Positions 24,804 to 33,969 are shown, numbered from the stretch's first letter. The stretch is DNA of 55,704 nucleotides from Candidatus Latescibacterota bacterium (GCA_022819745.1 JAJEGS010000057.1:1-55704); one strand, 5' to 3'. The notes: generated from the sequence alone by a model not told the origin. Program-made: numbers and translations.

Positions 24804-27328
24804 CCGAGCGAGCGCAGGACTTCGAGGGGTGGGCTGGTGTGGACGCCTCGGCTGGAGATCATGCCGACGGCGACCGTTAGCAGACTGACCGCGGCAAAGG
24901 CGAGGATCAGCGGCAGATAGTCGGGCGCAAAGCTGATCTCGAAGAGATAGCGGTTCAAGGCCCAGACGCTCCCCAGCGACAGAATCACGCCCGTCGCCGC
25001 AGCGAAAGCTCCCAAAAACAGATATTCGAGCGCCATGATTGCTACCACTTGGCGACGCCTGGCCCCCAAGGTCTTGAGCAAGACGCTTTCCTCAATGCGT
25101 TGATAGCGGCTACTGGCAATCACGCCGACGAGCACGATCAGGCCAACCGAGACGCTGAAAAAGGCCATAAAGCGCACCACTAGCGAAACCTTGTCGAGGA
25201 TGGTATCAACCGTGCTGAGAATGCTGCCGAGATCAATGACCGAGACATTGGGGAATCGGTGTACGGTGGACCGCTGCAGAGCGGCCATTTGCTCGGTAGT
25301 GGCGGCGCGGGTGACGAGGACGTGGGATTGCGGTGCGGCTTCGAGGATGCCGGGCGGGAAGACCGCCAAAAAGTTGGGCATGATGCGCTGCCAGTTGACT
25401 TGGCGCAGACTGCCGACTACGACTTCGATCGGAACCCCTTGGACATCAAAGGTCAGCGAGTCGCCGACGCCAACGCCCAAAGAAGAAGCGACGCCTGTTT
25501 CCAAGGAGACGTAGAGGGTGTCGTCCGCGGGTTGGCTACGCCAGGTGCCGGCGACGATCTCTTCGGTCTCGGTGAGGAAGTCGCGATAGGTCGCGCGGTA
25601 CTCGTGCCGCAAGGCCCAATTGCCGCGTCGGCGTCGGTTAGCGGTGGTATCGCGGAGTATGGCGCGGGCTGGTTGGCCTTTAACGCTGTGGACGTGCATG
25701 GTGACGATGGGCACTTGTTGCAGGAGTGGCAGATCCATCCCAGCGACGAGGGTGCTTAGCTCTTGGCGCTGATCGGTTTGGATGTCGAAGAGCACGACGT
25801 TGGGGTTTTGGTCGGAGCCGACGCTTTTGATATGGGACAGCAGGTTGGTCTGGGTCAGGAAGAGGGTGCTGAGCAGGAAAGTCCCCAGCCCGAGGCCCAA
25901 CATCAGCAGCGTGGTCTGGTTGTTGGGTCGGTAGAGATTGGCCAGCCCCTGACGCCAGATATAGCTCCAAGAGGCGGGGAAGAACCGCCGAGTGCCGTAG
26001 ATGATTGCGCGGGCCGTAAGCGTCAGAAGCGCAAAGGCGGCTCCAACCCCGCCGACAAAGCCAATGGCCAGCGGCCAGCGGTCGGTGAGTCGGAAGGCGA
26101 AGAGCGCGATTATCAGGACGATTCCCAAGTACAAAGCCCAGCGCAGCAGACCGCTGTCGGCCGGTTGGTCGTCTTCAAACGAGGCGCGCAGGGTCAAAAG
26201 CGGCGAGGTCTTGCGAATGGCCATCAGTGGCCGGGCGGCAAACAGCAGCGACAGGCCAATGCCTAGGCCTAGGCCCTCCAAGATGGCGAGGAAATCAAAG
26301 CTCGGCTCGACTTGGAGGGGTAGCACGTCGGCGAGGATGGTAGGGAGCAAGTAAAGGACTCCGACGCCGAGCAGGGCACCGATGAGTGAGCCGATCAAGC
26401 CCATGCCCCCGGCTTGGATTAGATAGATCAAGACGGTCTGACGGGCTGTGGCACCGAGACTGCGCAGCACGGCGACCGTGGATAATTTTTGCCGCGTATA
26501 GGTGTGGATGGCGCTGGCCACGCCCACGCCGCCGAGCAGCAGGGCGATAAAGCTACCGAGGTTTAAGAAGCGATAGAGGTTGTTGAGGGTACGGCCGAGG
26601 CGCGCCTTGCGCCTCTCGATGGTTTCGAGTCGGAGACGGTCGCCTCGGGTATGCGGGCGGATGGACTTGGCTATCGCTTGGACATCCCGCTCGGGGAAGC
26701 GGAAGAAGGCAGAGTAGGTGACGCGGCTACCTCGTTGGATCAGGTGAGTGTCGTCGAGGTAGGACATCGGAATATAGACGCGCGGCTGGATGTCGCTGAA
26801 GAGGGCGTTCTCGCCGGGGATGCGCAGGAGCCGCCCGCCGATGAGAAAGACCGTATCGCCGATTTTGATCGAATCGCCGACTGCCGCGCCAAACTGTAAC
26901 ATGAGCGCCTCGTCAACGAGGGCATGCGGCTGAGTGCGGAAGCTCTGCGCGGCCTCAGCCGGTGCTGTTTTTAGCTCGCCGTAAAAGGGGAAAGGGCCGG
27001 TGAGGGCGCGGATCTGGGCTAGGCGGGTGCTCTGGGTCTTGGGCAGGTAAATCATGGAATTGAAGGCAACTTGGCGCGCCTGAACGCCGCCGAGCGAGTC
27101 GATGAGTGTCTCGGTGGCGGGCGTGAAGGGCTGGCGGCTCGTCAGTGCCATGTCGGCACCTAAGAGCGCGGCGGCTTGTTGGTCCATGGCCTCTTGCAGG
27201 GTGGAGCTGAGGCTGCTCAAGCCGACGAGCGCACCGATGCCGATGGAAATCGAAGAAGTAAAAAGCAGCAGTTTGCGGCGGTGGCTGCGGCTATCGCGCC
27301 AGGCCATTTTGCCGAGCCAAGCTATCAT
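24800..27328 (-). CDS. ybbP: ABC transporter permease, YbbP/FtsX-like
   Basis: 842 residues. A leading transmembrane helix (KLLLFTSSISIGIGALVGLS) is followed by a large periplasmic domain, then the FtsX/LolC-type bundles (FLNLGSFIALLLGGVGVASA, ILYLIQAGGMGLIGSLIGAL). A second membrane half begins near residue 410 and ends with FFSVSVGLIVLVGVIASS and SLLTVAVGMISS. The two FtsX-type modules and length match YbbP of the YbbA-YbbP-TesA group. It is thought to extract or move hydrophobic molecules from the inner membrane rather than import solutes. It overlaps ybbA by ATGA and its stop overlaps the convergent tesA. Confidence 0.88.
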   Translation of the reverse strand: MIAWLGKMAWRDSRSHRRKLLLFTSSISIGIGALVGLSSLSSTLQEAMDQQAAALLGADMALTSRQPFTPATETLIDSLGGVQARQVAFNSMIYLPKTQSTRLAQIRALTGPFPFYGELKTAPAEAAQSFRTQPHALVDEALMLQFGAAVGDSIKIGDTVFLIGGRLLRIPGENALFSDIQPRVYIPMSYLDDTHLIQRGSRVTYSAFFRFPERDVQAIAKSIRPHTRGDRLRLETIERRKARLGRTLNNLYRFLNLGSFIALLLGGVGVASAIHTYTRQKLSTVAVLRSLGATARQTVLIYLIQAGGMGLIGSLIGALLGVGVLYLLPTILADVLPLQVEPSFDFLAILEGLGLGIGLSLLFAARPLMAIRKTSPLLTLRASFEDDQPADSGLLRWALYLGIVLIIALFAFRLTDRWPLAIGFVGGVGAAFALLTLTARAIIYGTRRFFPASWSYIWRQGLANLYRPNNQTTLLMLGLGLGTFLLSTLFLTQTNLLSHIKSVGSDQNPNVVLFDIQTDQRQELSTLVAGMDLPLLQQVPIVTMHVHSVKGQPARAILRDTTANRRRRGNWALRHEYRATYRDFLTETEEIVAGTWRSQPADDTLYVSLETGVASSLGVGVGDSLTFDVQGVPIEVVVGSLRQVNWQRIMPNFLAVFPPGILEAAPQSHVLVTRAATTEQMAALQRSTVHRFPNVSVIDLGSILSTVDTILDKVSLVVRFMAFFSVSVGLIVLVGVIASSRYQRIEESVLLKTLGARRRQVVAIMALEYLFLGAFAAATGVILSLGSVWALNRYLFEISFAPDYLPLILAFAAVSLLTVAVGMISSRGVHTSPPLEVLRSLG

Positions 27329-28014
27329 GGGACTAGCTGATCGTCGGCGACCCGGCCGCCTTGGAGACGGATGATCCGCTGGGTGAGGCGAGCCAGCGTC
27401 AGATCGTGGGTGACCAGAATTAGGGTGGCCCCGGATTCTTCGTTGAGGCTGAAGAGCAAGTCCCGCACTTTGCCGCTGGTGCCGTCGTCGAGGTTGCCGG
27501 TAGGTTCGTCGGCAAAGAGGAGTGCGGGTCGGTTGATAAAGGCCCGTGCAAGCGCCACGCGTTGCTGCTCGCCTCCTGAAAGCTGCGCTGGGTAGTGATG
27601 CAGCCGGTCGCCCAATCCGACTCGGTTGAGGAGGTCAACGGCGCGCTCGCGGACGTTTGGCTCGCGGCGCAATTCGAGTGGTACCATGGCGTTTTCGAGG
27701 GCGCTGAGGGTGGGGATGAGCTGGAAGGTTTGGAAGACGAAGCCGACCTTTTCGCTGCGGAGGTGCGCGCGCTGGTCTTCGTCGAGAGCGTCTAAATCTA
27801 CGCCGTCGAGCGCGACCGAGCCCGAGCTGGCGCGATCTAGCCCGGCGCACAATCCTAACAGCGTGGTTTTGCCGCTGCCCGAGGGGCCGACGACTGCGCA
27901 GGTAGCTCCGGTCGCGAGGGAGAAACTCACATCGTCGAGGACGGTTAGGGCGTTTGGCCCCGCGCCGTAGGTTTTGGTCAGGTGTTGTACGTTCAGGGCT
28001 ACTGTGTCGCCCAT
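27325..28014 (-). CDS. ybbA: ABC transporter ATP-binding protein, YbbA/LolD-like
   Basis: 229 residues of a MacB/LolD-type ATPase: Walker A GPSGSGKTTLL, Q-loop FVFQTFQLIPTLSALEN, signature LSGGEQQRVALARA, Walker B LLFADEPTGNLDD and the switch His in ILVTHDLTLA. It energises YbbP from the cytoplasmic side. It overlaps ybbP (ATGA) and its 5' end overlaps the glycerophosphodiesterase gene by 16 nt, so all three minus-strand genes form one operon. Confidence 0.93.
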   Translation of the reverse strand: MGDTVALNVQHLTKTYGAGPNALTVLDDVSFSLATGATCAVVGPSGSGKTTLLGLCAGLDRASSGSVALDGVDLDALDEDQRAHLRSEKVGFVFQTFQLIPTLSALENAMVPLELRREPNVRERAVDLLNRVGLGDRLHHYPAQLSGGEQQRVALARAFINRPALLFADEPTGNLDDGTSGKVRDLLFSLNEESGATLILVTHDLTLARLTQRIIRLQGGRVADDQLVP

Positions 28015-28910
28015 GATGTCTCCTCTGCGGGCTGGCGGTTCAGGATGCGTAGTAGGCGGTCGGGATAGTCGGTGATTAGGCCATCGACGCCTAGGTCTAG
28101 GAAGTGCTGCATGGCGTTGGGATCGTTAATGGTCCAGATGTGGACTTGGATGTTGTGGGCGTGGGCGCGGGCGATGAAGCGCTGATCTATTAGGTCGATC
28201 TTGCCCAAGCGGGCCGGGACCTGAAAGGCTTGGCTTACGGGGTGGTACGCCGCGTCGAGCCGTAGCCAGTGGAGAAAGATAAAAGACATTCCCGCTGATG
28301 AAGAAGCCGAAGTCGCTACTTCGGGGCAAATCTGGCGCAAGGTCTCTAAAGGGCGGTTGTGGAACGAGGCGGCGATGACGCGGTCGCTTAGCTCGAAGCG
28401 CTGGATCGTTCCGCAGAAATCGCGTACTAGCGCATCGGAGTCGTCTTTGATTTCGATGAGAAAGTGCATGTTGGGAAAGGCTGTAAAGACCTCCTCTAGG
28501 GTGGGGATTGCGACCCCTTGGCCGCGATAGGGAAAGGTTTGGCCGTCTAAGCTAAAACGGTAGCCGGCGTCTAGCCGCTTCAATTGGGCGAGCGTCAAGC
28601 TATCGGCTGCGCCTTGGCCGTTGGTCGTGCGGTCAACGCGCCGGTCGTGCAGGACGACGAGTGCGCCGTCGCTGCTTTGGCGCAAGTCCATTTCTAGCAC
28701 ATCGACCCCCAATGCGGCCGAGTGGGCAAAGGCCGCTAGGGTGTTTTCCGGTGCCAGCCCTTTGCCGCCTCGGTGGGCAATGACTAAAACGTCCCCTGAT
28801 GCGAAGTAGGGATGCGGCTCTACGGGGTGCGATGTCAGGGCGAAGGCACCGTACAACACTAGGGCCAAAAGAAGCAAGGCGAGCAAGGCCCGCTTGAGGA
28901 ATAGACGCAT
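27999..28910 (-). CDS. Membrane-anchored glycerophosphodiester phosphodiesterase
   Basis: 303 residues with an N-terminal hydrophobic anchor (ALLALLLLALVLYGAFAL). The GDPD barrel follows: the catalytic His-Arg in VIAHRGGKGLAPENTLAAF, the metal ligands in DVLEMDLRQSSDG, the second His in LVVLHDRRVDRTTNGQG, the Glu in HFLIEIKDD and a C-terminal HIWTINDPN. It cleaves glycerophosphodiesters to glycerol-3-phosphate in the periplasm. Its place in an operon with ybbA-ybbP, opposite tesA, suggests joint lysophospholipid turnover, which is inference. It is one of two GDPD genes in the window. Confidence 0.9.
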   Translation of the reverse strand: MRLFLKRALLALLLLALVLYGAFALTSHPVEPHPYFASGDVLVIAHRGGKGLAPENTLAAFAHSAALGVDVLEMDLRQSSDGALVVLHDRRVDRTTNGQGAADSLTLAQLKRLDAGYRFSLDGQTFPYRGQGVAIPTLEEVFTAFPNMHFLIEIKDDSDALVRDFCGTIQRFELSDRVIAASFHNRPLETLRQICPEVATSASSSAGMSFIFLHWLRLDAAYHPVSQAFQVPARLGKIDLIDQRFIARAHAHNIQVHIWTINDPNAMQHFLDLGVDGLITDYPDRLLRILNRQPAEETSWATQ

Positions 28911-29037
28911 GGATTATGCAGGAGTTCTATCGGGAAAGTTGCACAAGAAGATACCTAACGGATGGATTCGGGCAAGTTTTGGACTGTTCAGTTGTTCTTT
29001 ATGTTCCCGTTGCATAGACAACGGAGAGGAGCCGACG

Positions 29038-29856
29038 ATGATCGTCGATACGCACGCACATATTTACCACGGAGATGAGACGCGATACCCCATGATAGAA
29101 GACCCCTTCCGGCCGTCGCCGGGCGTGGGGACTATCGAACACTTGCGGCGCGAGGCCGAGGCCAATGGAGTCGGGCGCGTGGTGCTGATCCAGACTGGGT
29201 CGGCCTATCGCTGGGATAATCGGTTGTTGGCCGATACGGCTCGGGCCAATGCCGACTGGACGGTTGGGGTTTGCACGTTGGACCCGGCTGGGGACGATAG
29301 CCCGGACGAGTTGGAGCGGCTGGTGACCGGATACAACGTCAAGGGACTCCGCCTCGAAGCCGCACCTGCGGGGTACGCCCAGCCTGGGGCGGAACGGCTC
29401 TGGCGTCGAGCCGGTGAAGTCGGCGCGGTAATTTGCGCCCATTTGCGCGAGAAACAACTCGGCGAGTTAGCAGCTTTGCTAGCGCGATTTCCCCACGTCC
29501 CGGTAGTGCTGGACCACTGCGCCTATCCAGTGGGGGCTAACGGGATCGAGGATGCAGCGGTGCGCCAAGCGGCGGAATTGGCGCGCTTTGACCAACTCTA
29601 CGCCAAACTCACCTTTGCGGTGACCAGCTCGGAGCAGGAGTATCCCTTCGCGGATACGCACGCGCAATTGCGCCATTTGCTCGCTGCCTTTGGTCCTGAG
29701 CGCTGTATCTGGGGATCGGATTTTCCGTGCGAGCACTGGTTGGAAAACACGACCTATGCCCAGCACTTGGCGGTGTTCACCGAGGAATTGGGGCTGAGTG
29801 CGGCGGAGCAGGAGCAGGTGTTAGGGGCGACGGCTATGCGGCTGTTTTTTTCGTAA
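29038..29856 (+). CDS. Amidohydrolase_2-family metal-dependent hydrolase
   Basis: 272 residues starting at ATG 29038, preceded by GGAGAGGAG. An open frame extends upstream to 28894 but is not supported. The TIM-barrel amidohydrolase pattern is clear: metal-binding HxH in IVDTHAHIYHG, His in ICAHLREKQLG, His in VVLDHCAYPVG and Asp in CIWGSDFPCEHW. Relatives include 2-pyrone-4,6-dicarboxylate and lactone hydrolases. Substrate unknown. It appears to be a single gene, with 127 nt separating it from the divergent GDPD gene. Confidence 0.88.
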   Translation: MIVDTHAHIYHGDETRYPMIEDPFRPSPGVGTIEHLRREAEANGVGRVVLIQTGSAYRWDNRLLADTARANADWTVGVCTLDPAGDDSPDELERLVTGYNVKGLRLEAAPAGYAQPGAERLWRRAGEVGAVICAHLREKQLGELAALLARFPHVPVVLDHCAYPVGANGIEDAAVRQAAELARFDQLYAKLTFAVTSSEQEYPFADTHAQLRHLLAAFGPERCIWGSDFPCEHWLENTTYAQHLAVFTEELGLSAAEQEQVLGATAMRLFFS

Positions 29857-29886
29857 CTAACTCTTACACACAGACCCCTAGGTATG

Positions 29887-29912
29887 GGATGCTTCGCTTC
29901 GCTCAGCACGAC
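29887..29912. repeat. Possible dispersed repeat
   Basis: GGATGCTTCGCTTCGCTCAG followed by CACGAC in the short gap after the amidohydrolase gene resembles a CTTCG...CTCAG element family that is scattered through some uncultured genomes. It is related in style to the 27-bp repeats at 23304 and 24210. Only one copy of this version is seen here. Confidence 0.35.
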
Positions 29913-29930
29913 AGAGCGTAACGTCAGGGA

Positions 29931-30665
29931 CTAAGAAAGCCGCCGCCAGAGCGAGGGGCGCGCCGCTTTGTAATACTGGTCTAACCGCTGGACTAGATCG
30001 GCGGGCAAGGGCATCAGGGGAGGGAGTGCCGTGCGCACTTGGGCTTCGGCCTCGGCGAGTTCTGTGGCCTTGAGCTGCAAGCCGGCGGGTAAGTGCCGCG
30101 AGAAGGCCACTTGTTGGTTGAGCCGCTCGACGCAAGCGTTGGCTTGGTGCAGAGAGTCTAAGTACTCGGCGATGGCGACTTCGATGCGGCGGTTGTAGGC
30201 GGCGACGAGTTCGGCTAGACGTTTGGCACCGTCGAGCAAGGCGCGACGAGCGGGCAAGGGCGCGTCCTCTGGTTCGGAGAAATATTCGGGCCAAGTCGGC
30301 AGGCCGAGGGCGGCCAATGCGGTTGGGCGGTCGGGGAAGAAGCAGCACAGGGCCGGGGCTTGGGCACAGATTTTGGCCTTTAACGCCGACAGGTATTCCT
30401 TTTGCGTCGCCAGCGTTTGGCTCGCTTGGATGCAGAGCTGTTCGGCGTCGCGGCGGTCTTGCAAGGTTTGGGGCAAAACCGCGTTGTCCTTGAGCAGTTT
30501 GCCGGCGATGCGGTGTTCGGGGCCGCTGGCAAAGTAAGCGCTCAGGTCGAGAGGCTGCCCTTTGCCGGGCAGCGCGGCAAAATCCTCGTCGGCGATGGCT
30601 TGGGCCAACAGTTCGTCAACACTGCGCCATTCGGGGCGGCCGTCGGGCTGGCGTCGGGGTGACAT
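29931..30665 (-). CDS. DUF1992 (DnaJ-homologue subfamily C member 28-like) protein
   Basis: 244 residues. The N-terminal 75 residues match DUF1992: SVDELLAQAIADEDFAALPG, then KGQPLDLSAYF, then RIAGKLLKDNAVLPQTLQDR. The remaining part is a helical, Ala/Leu/Gln-rich region without a recognised domain, so the protein is longer than the usual bacterial DUF1992 protein. There is no J-domain HPD motif, so it is not a DnaJ. Cytoplasmic, function unknown. GGAGCT precedes the ATG. Confidence 0.82.
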   Translation of the reverse strand: MSPRRQPDGRPEWRSVDELLAQAIADEDFAALPGKGQPLDLSAYFASGPEHRIAGKLLKDNAVLPQTLQDRRDAEQLCIQASQTLATQKEYLSALKAKICAQAPALCCFFPDRPTALAALGLPTWPEYFSEPEDAPLPARRALLDGAKRLAELVAAYNRRIEVAIAEYLDSLHQANACVERLNQQVAFSRHLPAGLQLKATELAEAEAQVRTALPPLMPLPADLVQRLDQYYKAARPSLWRRLS

Positions 30666-30816
30666 AGAAAGCTCCTTCGCTCTAGATTTTGCGCGATGGC
30701 GTGGACTGTTAAAAAAATAAACAGCAGTTCAAACAGAGTAAATCTCTTGTCGCGAGTACGTGTTATGACTACTCAGTGGATTATAGCCCGATGTGCTCTT
30801 TTGAGTTGCCGATCTG

Positions 30817-31680
30817 ATGGAGTTTGATATGGGTGCGGTGGCAGTCATTGGCTCGGCGACGATTGATCGCGTGGTGCAAGGCGACGTGGTCGCATACAAG
30901 CGCGGCGGCGTGGTCGCGTATGCTGGGCTGACTTTTGCCGAGTTGGGCGTGGAGACGCGGGTGTTGACTAATGTCGCAGAGGCCGATCGGGCGATGCTGG
31001 CGGTTTTGCAGCAACGGGGTATCGTCGTCCATGTGGGCGAGAGCGCGGCGACGACCTGTTTTGTCAACTACGTCGATGGCGATGCGCGGCGTCAGGAGTT
31101 GCTCGCTTGTGCTGCGCCGATTGCCGCCGCGCAACTCGGGCCGGTGCTCGCTGGCGTGGAGCACGTGCATTTGGGGCCGCTGCATCCGCGCGATCTGGCT
31201 GAGGATGTGCTGACGGCGATAGACGGCGTGGTGAGCTTGGACATCCAAGGCTATGTGCGGCGGGTTGAGGGGACGCAGGTGTACCAGGGGATTGCTGGCA
31301 GTCTGTATGCCGCTCTGCAATGCGCGGACTACGTCAAAACTTCCAACGATGAATTAGAACTTGTACTCGCTGATTGCGGCCTGACGCTGGACCAGTTGAT
31401 GCGCGATTGCTCGGTGGCAGAGTGGGTCGTCACTGAAGGCTCGCACGGCGGCTGGGTCGATAGTCGGCAGGGACAGCGGACGAAGTTTGCGTCGGCTCCG
31501 GTGGCGACGGTCGCTGATCCTACGGGGGCTGGGGACGTGTTTTTCGCTGCGTATTTGGCACATCGACTGCACCGAGGGGCGGGGATTGCTACGGCCGCTC
31601 AGCGCGCTGCGGCGTTGGCAGCGCGCCAAGTGGGGGGTGGGTTTATTGATGAGGCGATGTTGCGTTTGGAGCAAGAGTGA
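30817..31680 (+). CDS. PfkB-family carbohydrate kinase
   Basis: 287 residues. It has the family's C-terminal signature ATVADPTGAGDVFFAAYLA (catalytic Asp and anion hole) and an N-terminal GSATIDRVVQGD with a shortened substrate lid (KRGGVVAYAGLTFAELG). It phosphorylates a sugar, nucleoside or similar alcohol with ATP. An internal ATG at 30829 is a possible alternative start. The 151-nt gap to the divergent DUF1992 gene must hold both promoters, but I cannot place them with confidence. Confidence 0.85.
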   Translation: MEFDMGAVAVIGSATIDRVVQGDVVAYKRGGVVAYAGLTFAELGVETRVLTNVAEADRAMLAVLQQRGIVVHVGESAATTCFVNYVDGDARRQELLACAAPIAAAQLGPVLAGVEHVHLGPLHPRDLAEDVLTAIDGVVSLDIQGYVRRVEGTQVYQGIAGSLYAALQCADYVKTSNDELELVLADCGLTLDQLMRDCSVAEWVVTEGSHGGWVDSRQGQRTKFASAPVATVADPTGAGDVFFAAYLAHRLHRGAGIATAAQRAAALAARQVGGGFIDEAMLRLEQE

Positions 31681-31739
31681 AGTTTATATTGACAATAAGC
31701 TAACAGGAATGAACAGCGACAATACGAAAGGTTCATGTG

Positions 31740-31946
31740 ATGAGGAAAGAATACGATTTCTCGAAGTCCGTCCGGAATCCCTATGCAAAGCATCTTAAGA
31801 AGCAGGTTACGCTTTGCTTGGGGACGGATATGATTGCGTATTTTAAGGATTTGGCGGGCGAAACGGGTATTCCATACCAGAGCTTGATCAATCTGTATCT
31901 CCAGGATTGCGTACAGAGAAAGAAAAAGCTCAAGTGGGCGTCGTGA
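31740..31946 (+). CDS. Orphan BrnA/CopG-like antitoxin
   Basis: 68 residues from ATG 31740 (a GTG lies immediately before it). MRKEYDFSKSVRNPYAKHLK and KQVTLCLGTDMIAYFKDLAG followed by GIPYQSLINLYLQDC form the BrnA-type ribbon-helix-helix antitoxin. The usual BrnT toxin gene upstream is absent, because only 59 nt separate it from the PfkB gene. So it is an orphan, or its toxin has been lost. Confidence 0.78.
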   Translation: MRKEYDFSKSVRNPYAKHLKKQVTLCLGTDMIAYFKDLAGETGIPYQSLINLYLQDCVQRKKKLKWAS

Positions 31947-32059
31947 TCTAAGAGGCTGTCTCATTCACAGGCAGCGCATTTATTGCCGTTCACGGAAAGT
32001 CATTTCACACGGCGTGGCTGGTCGAGACCAAGCGAATATCGTCGCCCCGATTCCCTACA

Positions 32060-32674
32060 TCAGGCCGCATCGACTATCCGCCCGAGATCGTCAAACAACC
32101 GTTGGCAGTGATCGCACCGCGCCTTCACACTTTCCACATCAATAAGTTTCAGCAAATCGCCCGCGTGCCTGATTTTGTGGTAGTTCTTCTTCTGTGTGCG
32201 CTCTGTCGCCTCGCGTAAGGAGTTTTCAACGTCAGTCTTGGGCACACTTTCAAGATTCGTCGCTCTCGGCAGTCTATTCGCCCTGAAGCCCTGCCCGTAA
32301 TAGCTTTTCAGAGTCTCCGAGTCAGCGACAATCCAGGTCTCCATCGCCTGCACCATAAGATGGATGGTCTCTTCGGGAGCAAAACTCAGATTCCATTGGT
32401 CCCGGTCTCGCAGGTGGCGTCGGGCCGACTGGTTCACCGGCCCTTCTGCGTCCACTAGCAAGACACTCACTGCATCGTCCCCGCTATTGACGGCATTTTG
32501 AAATCGTTGGAATGCCTCGTTGCGCGGGCCGCAACAGACCAGCTTCCAAGGCAGCGCCTTGTCTCTGGCCGCTGCCTTGAGTGGCTGCAGAAACGTGTCC
32601 ATCCCTTGGCGGAGAGCGGCCTTAGTTGCATTGCCTTCACCCCCGCCTTCCATGTAGATGGCGATACCGCTCAC
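32060..32674 (-). CDS. DUF4276 TOPRIM-like protein, partner of the adjacent ATPase
   Basis: 204 residues from GTG 32674, which overlaps the TGA of the ATPase gene; the longer frame to 32704 lies inside that gene. The family hallmarks are present: an acidic GIAIYMEGGGEGNATKAAL at the N-terminus, VSVLLVDAEGPVNQSA, and HLMVQAMETWIVADSETLKS followed by YYGQGF. The Glu and Asp positions resemble a TOPRIM metal site. DUF4276 genes commonly follow AAA ATPases of the OLD/RecF type. A role as nuclease effector in phage defence is inferred by analogy with OLD, Gabija and PARIS, not demonstrated. Confidence 0.8.
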   Translation of the reverse strand: MSGIAIYMEGGGEGNATKAALRQGMDTFLQPLKAAARDKALPWKLVCCGPRNEAFQRFQNAVNSGDDAVSVLLVDAEGPVNQSARRHLRDRDQWNLSFAPEETIHLMVQAMETWIVADSETLKSYYGQGFRANRLPRATNLESVPKTDVENSLREATERTQKKNYHKIRHAGDLLKLIDVESVKARCDHCQRLFDDLGRIVDAA

Positions 32675-33915
32675 GGATTGGCCCCAAGCTCGCCCATTCG
32701 CCACAGGTCGCCGAGTAGATAATCATCCAGCCAACTAGCGAGTTTTTCGGGGTCGAGGCGGCGCAACACGGTGCCGGCCCCGGGTCGCTCGCAAGCGACG
32801 ATGGCGGCCGGCTGATTGGTCAGCGCCGACACAAGGGCGTCTGAATGCGTCGTGACCACGAGCTGCATCCGTTGGGAGGCTTCGACGAGCAGGTCGGCGA
32901 GTAGCGCCACTGCGTCGGGATGCAATCCGAGTTCTGGCTCCTCTATGCAAACTAACGATGGCGGCTCCGGGGCCAGCAGAGTCGCCAGCAGTGCGATGAA
33001 TCGGATGGTGCCATCGGACAGCCGGGTTGGGGGAATCGGCGCACGGAAGCCGGGTTCGTGCAGGTAGAACTGCACGGTACCACCTGAGATTACAGTAGAT
33101 ATGCGCTCAAATCGGGGAAAGAAGCGCCTCAGATGTTCGTTGAGTGTCGGTCCAGACTTATGCTCGATCTGATTGAGTACCAGCGCAAGATTGCTGGAGT
33201 CGGGGAGTAGCCGTTTCTCCGGAAGATCGACGCGTTGCGGTTGTCGCAACGCACTGTAACGACCAAACGTCCACTCGCGGAACGTCTGTATCAACTGGAA
33301 TTGCCTCCCGAGTTGATAGAGTGCCGGATAGAGATCCCGATCCTTGCGCTGCGCAAGAACGGATTGATCTAGGGAGATATCGTCCGACTGCAACGTTCGG
33401 TTTTCAGCCTGTTTACCCTGTGTCCGTACGCGAATGTTAATCGCCGGGAGCCCTTGTTGGAATGTGTAGTAGAAGTACCGCTTGGCCCCCTGCCGGGTAT
33501 TCACCTTCTCGATGGACTCGGCTATGATATTGACTCGGGAGCTGATAGCGGTAAACGACAGACGATATTTTAATGGTTGGACGATTCTCTGACCTCGACT
33601 GATTTCGACTTCTATGGTCGAGGCCTTGGGAGACAAGTTCAATACATCTTCCGGATCTCTGCCCCTCATTACTTCTTCAACCATATGCTTGGTATAATCG
33701 CCTTTCCACGTCCACTCCTGTGCCCCACCCCCGTCCCGGATTGCGGCAGCGAAGTCCGTCGGTGTAGCACGCAGGAGTTCCAGCACCTCGATGAAGTTCG
33801 TTTTTCCCGAGGCGTTCGGACCGATGAGGACGTTCAATGGTTGCAACTCAAAGAAGTCCATATCTGGAGGAAACGACAGCAGGCCGCCCATGCGAAGGCG
33901 TTGGATGAATTGCAT
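32671..33915 (-). CDS. AAA_21/RecF-like ATPase of an ATPase-DUF4276 module
   Basis: 414 residues from ATG 33915, which has GAGGAGG 9 nt upstream; a TTG at 33933 is less likely. Walker A IGPNASGKTNF is at residues 31-41, the ABC-type signature-like region TRLSDGTIRFIALLATLL near 295-315, Walker B SLVCIEEPELGLHP near 315-330 and the His switch VVTTHSDALVSAL soon after. This is the SMC/OLD-type ATPase head without a long coiled coil. It overlaps the DUF4276 gene by 4 nt, so both proteins are probably made in fixed ratio. Predicted to sense a trigger and control the partner. Confidence 0.87.
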   Translation of the reverse strand: MQFIQRLRMGGLLSFPPDMDFFELQPLNVLIGPNASGKTNFIEVLELLRATPTDFAAAIRDGGGAQEWTWKGDYTKHMVEEVMRGRDPEDVLNLSPKASTIEVEISRGQRIVQPLKYRLSFTAISSRVNIIAESIEKVNTRQGAKRYFYYTFQQGLPAINIRVRTQGKQAENRTLQSDDISLDQSVLAQRKDRDLYPALYQLGRQFQLIQTFREWTFGRYSALRQPQRVDLPEKRLLPDSSNLALVLNQIEHKSGPTLNEHLRRFFPRFERISTVISGGTVQFYLHEPGFRAPIPPTRLSDGTIRFIALLATLLAPEPPSLVCIEEPELGLHPDAVALLADLLVEASQRMQLVVTTHSDALVSALTNQPAAIVACERPGAGTVLRRLDPEKLASWLDDYLLGDLWRMGELGANP

Positions 33916-33969
33916 CGGATTGGCCCTCCTCAAACGCTGCTGGGTATGAAGGTCAGATTGAAATAAGGT

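Noticed and set aside
29931..30665. Annotation as a DnaJ chaperone
   Set aside because: The protein matches DUF1992 only; no J domain or HPD motif.
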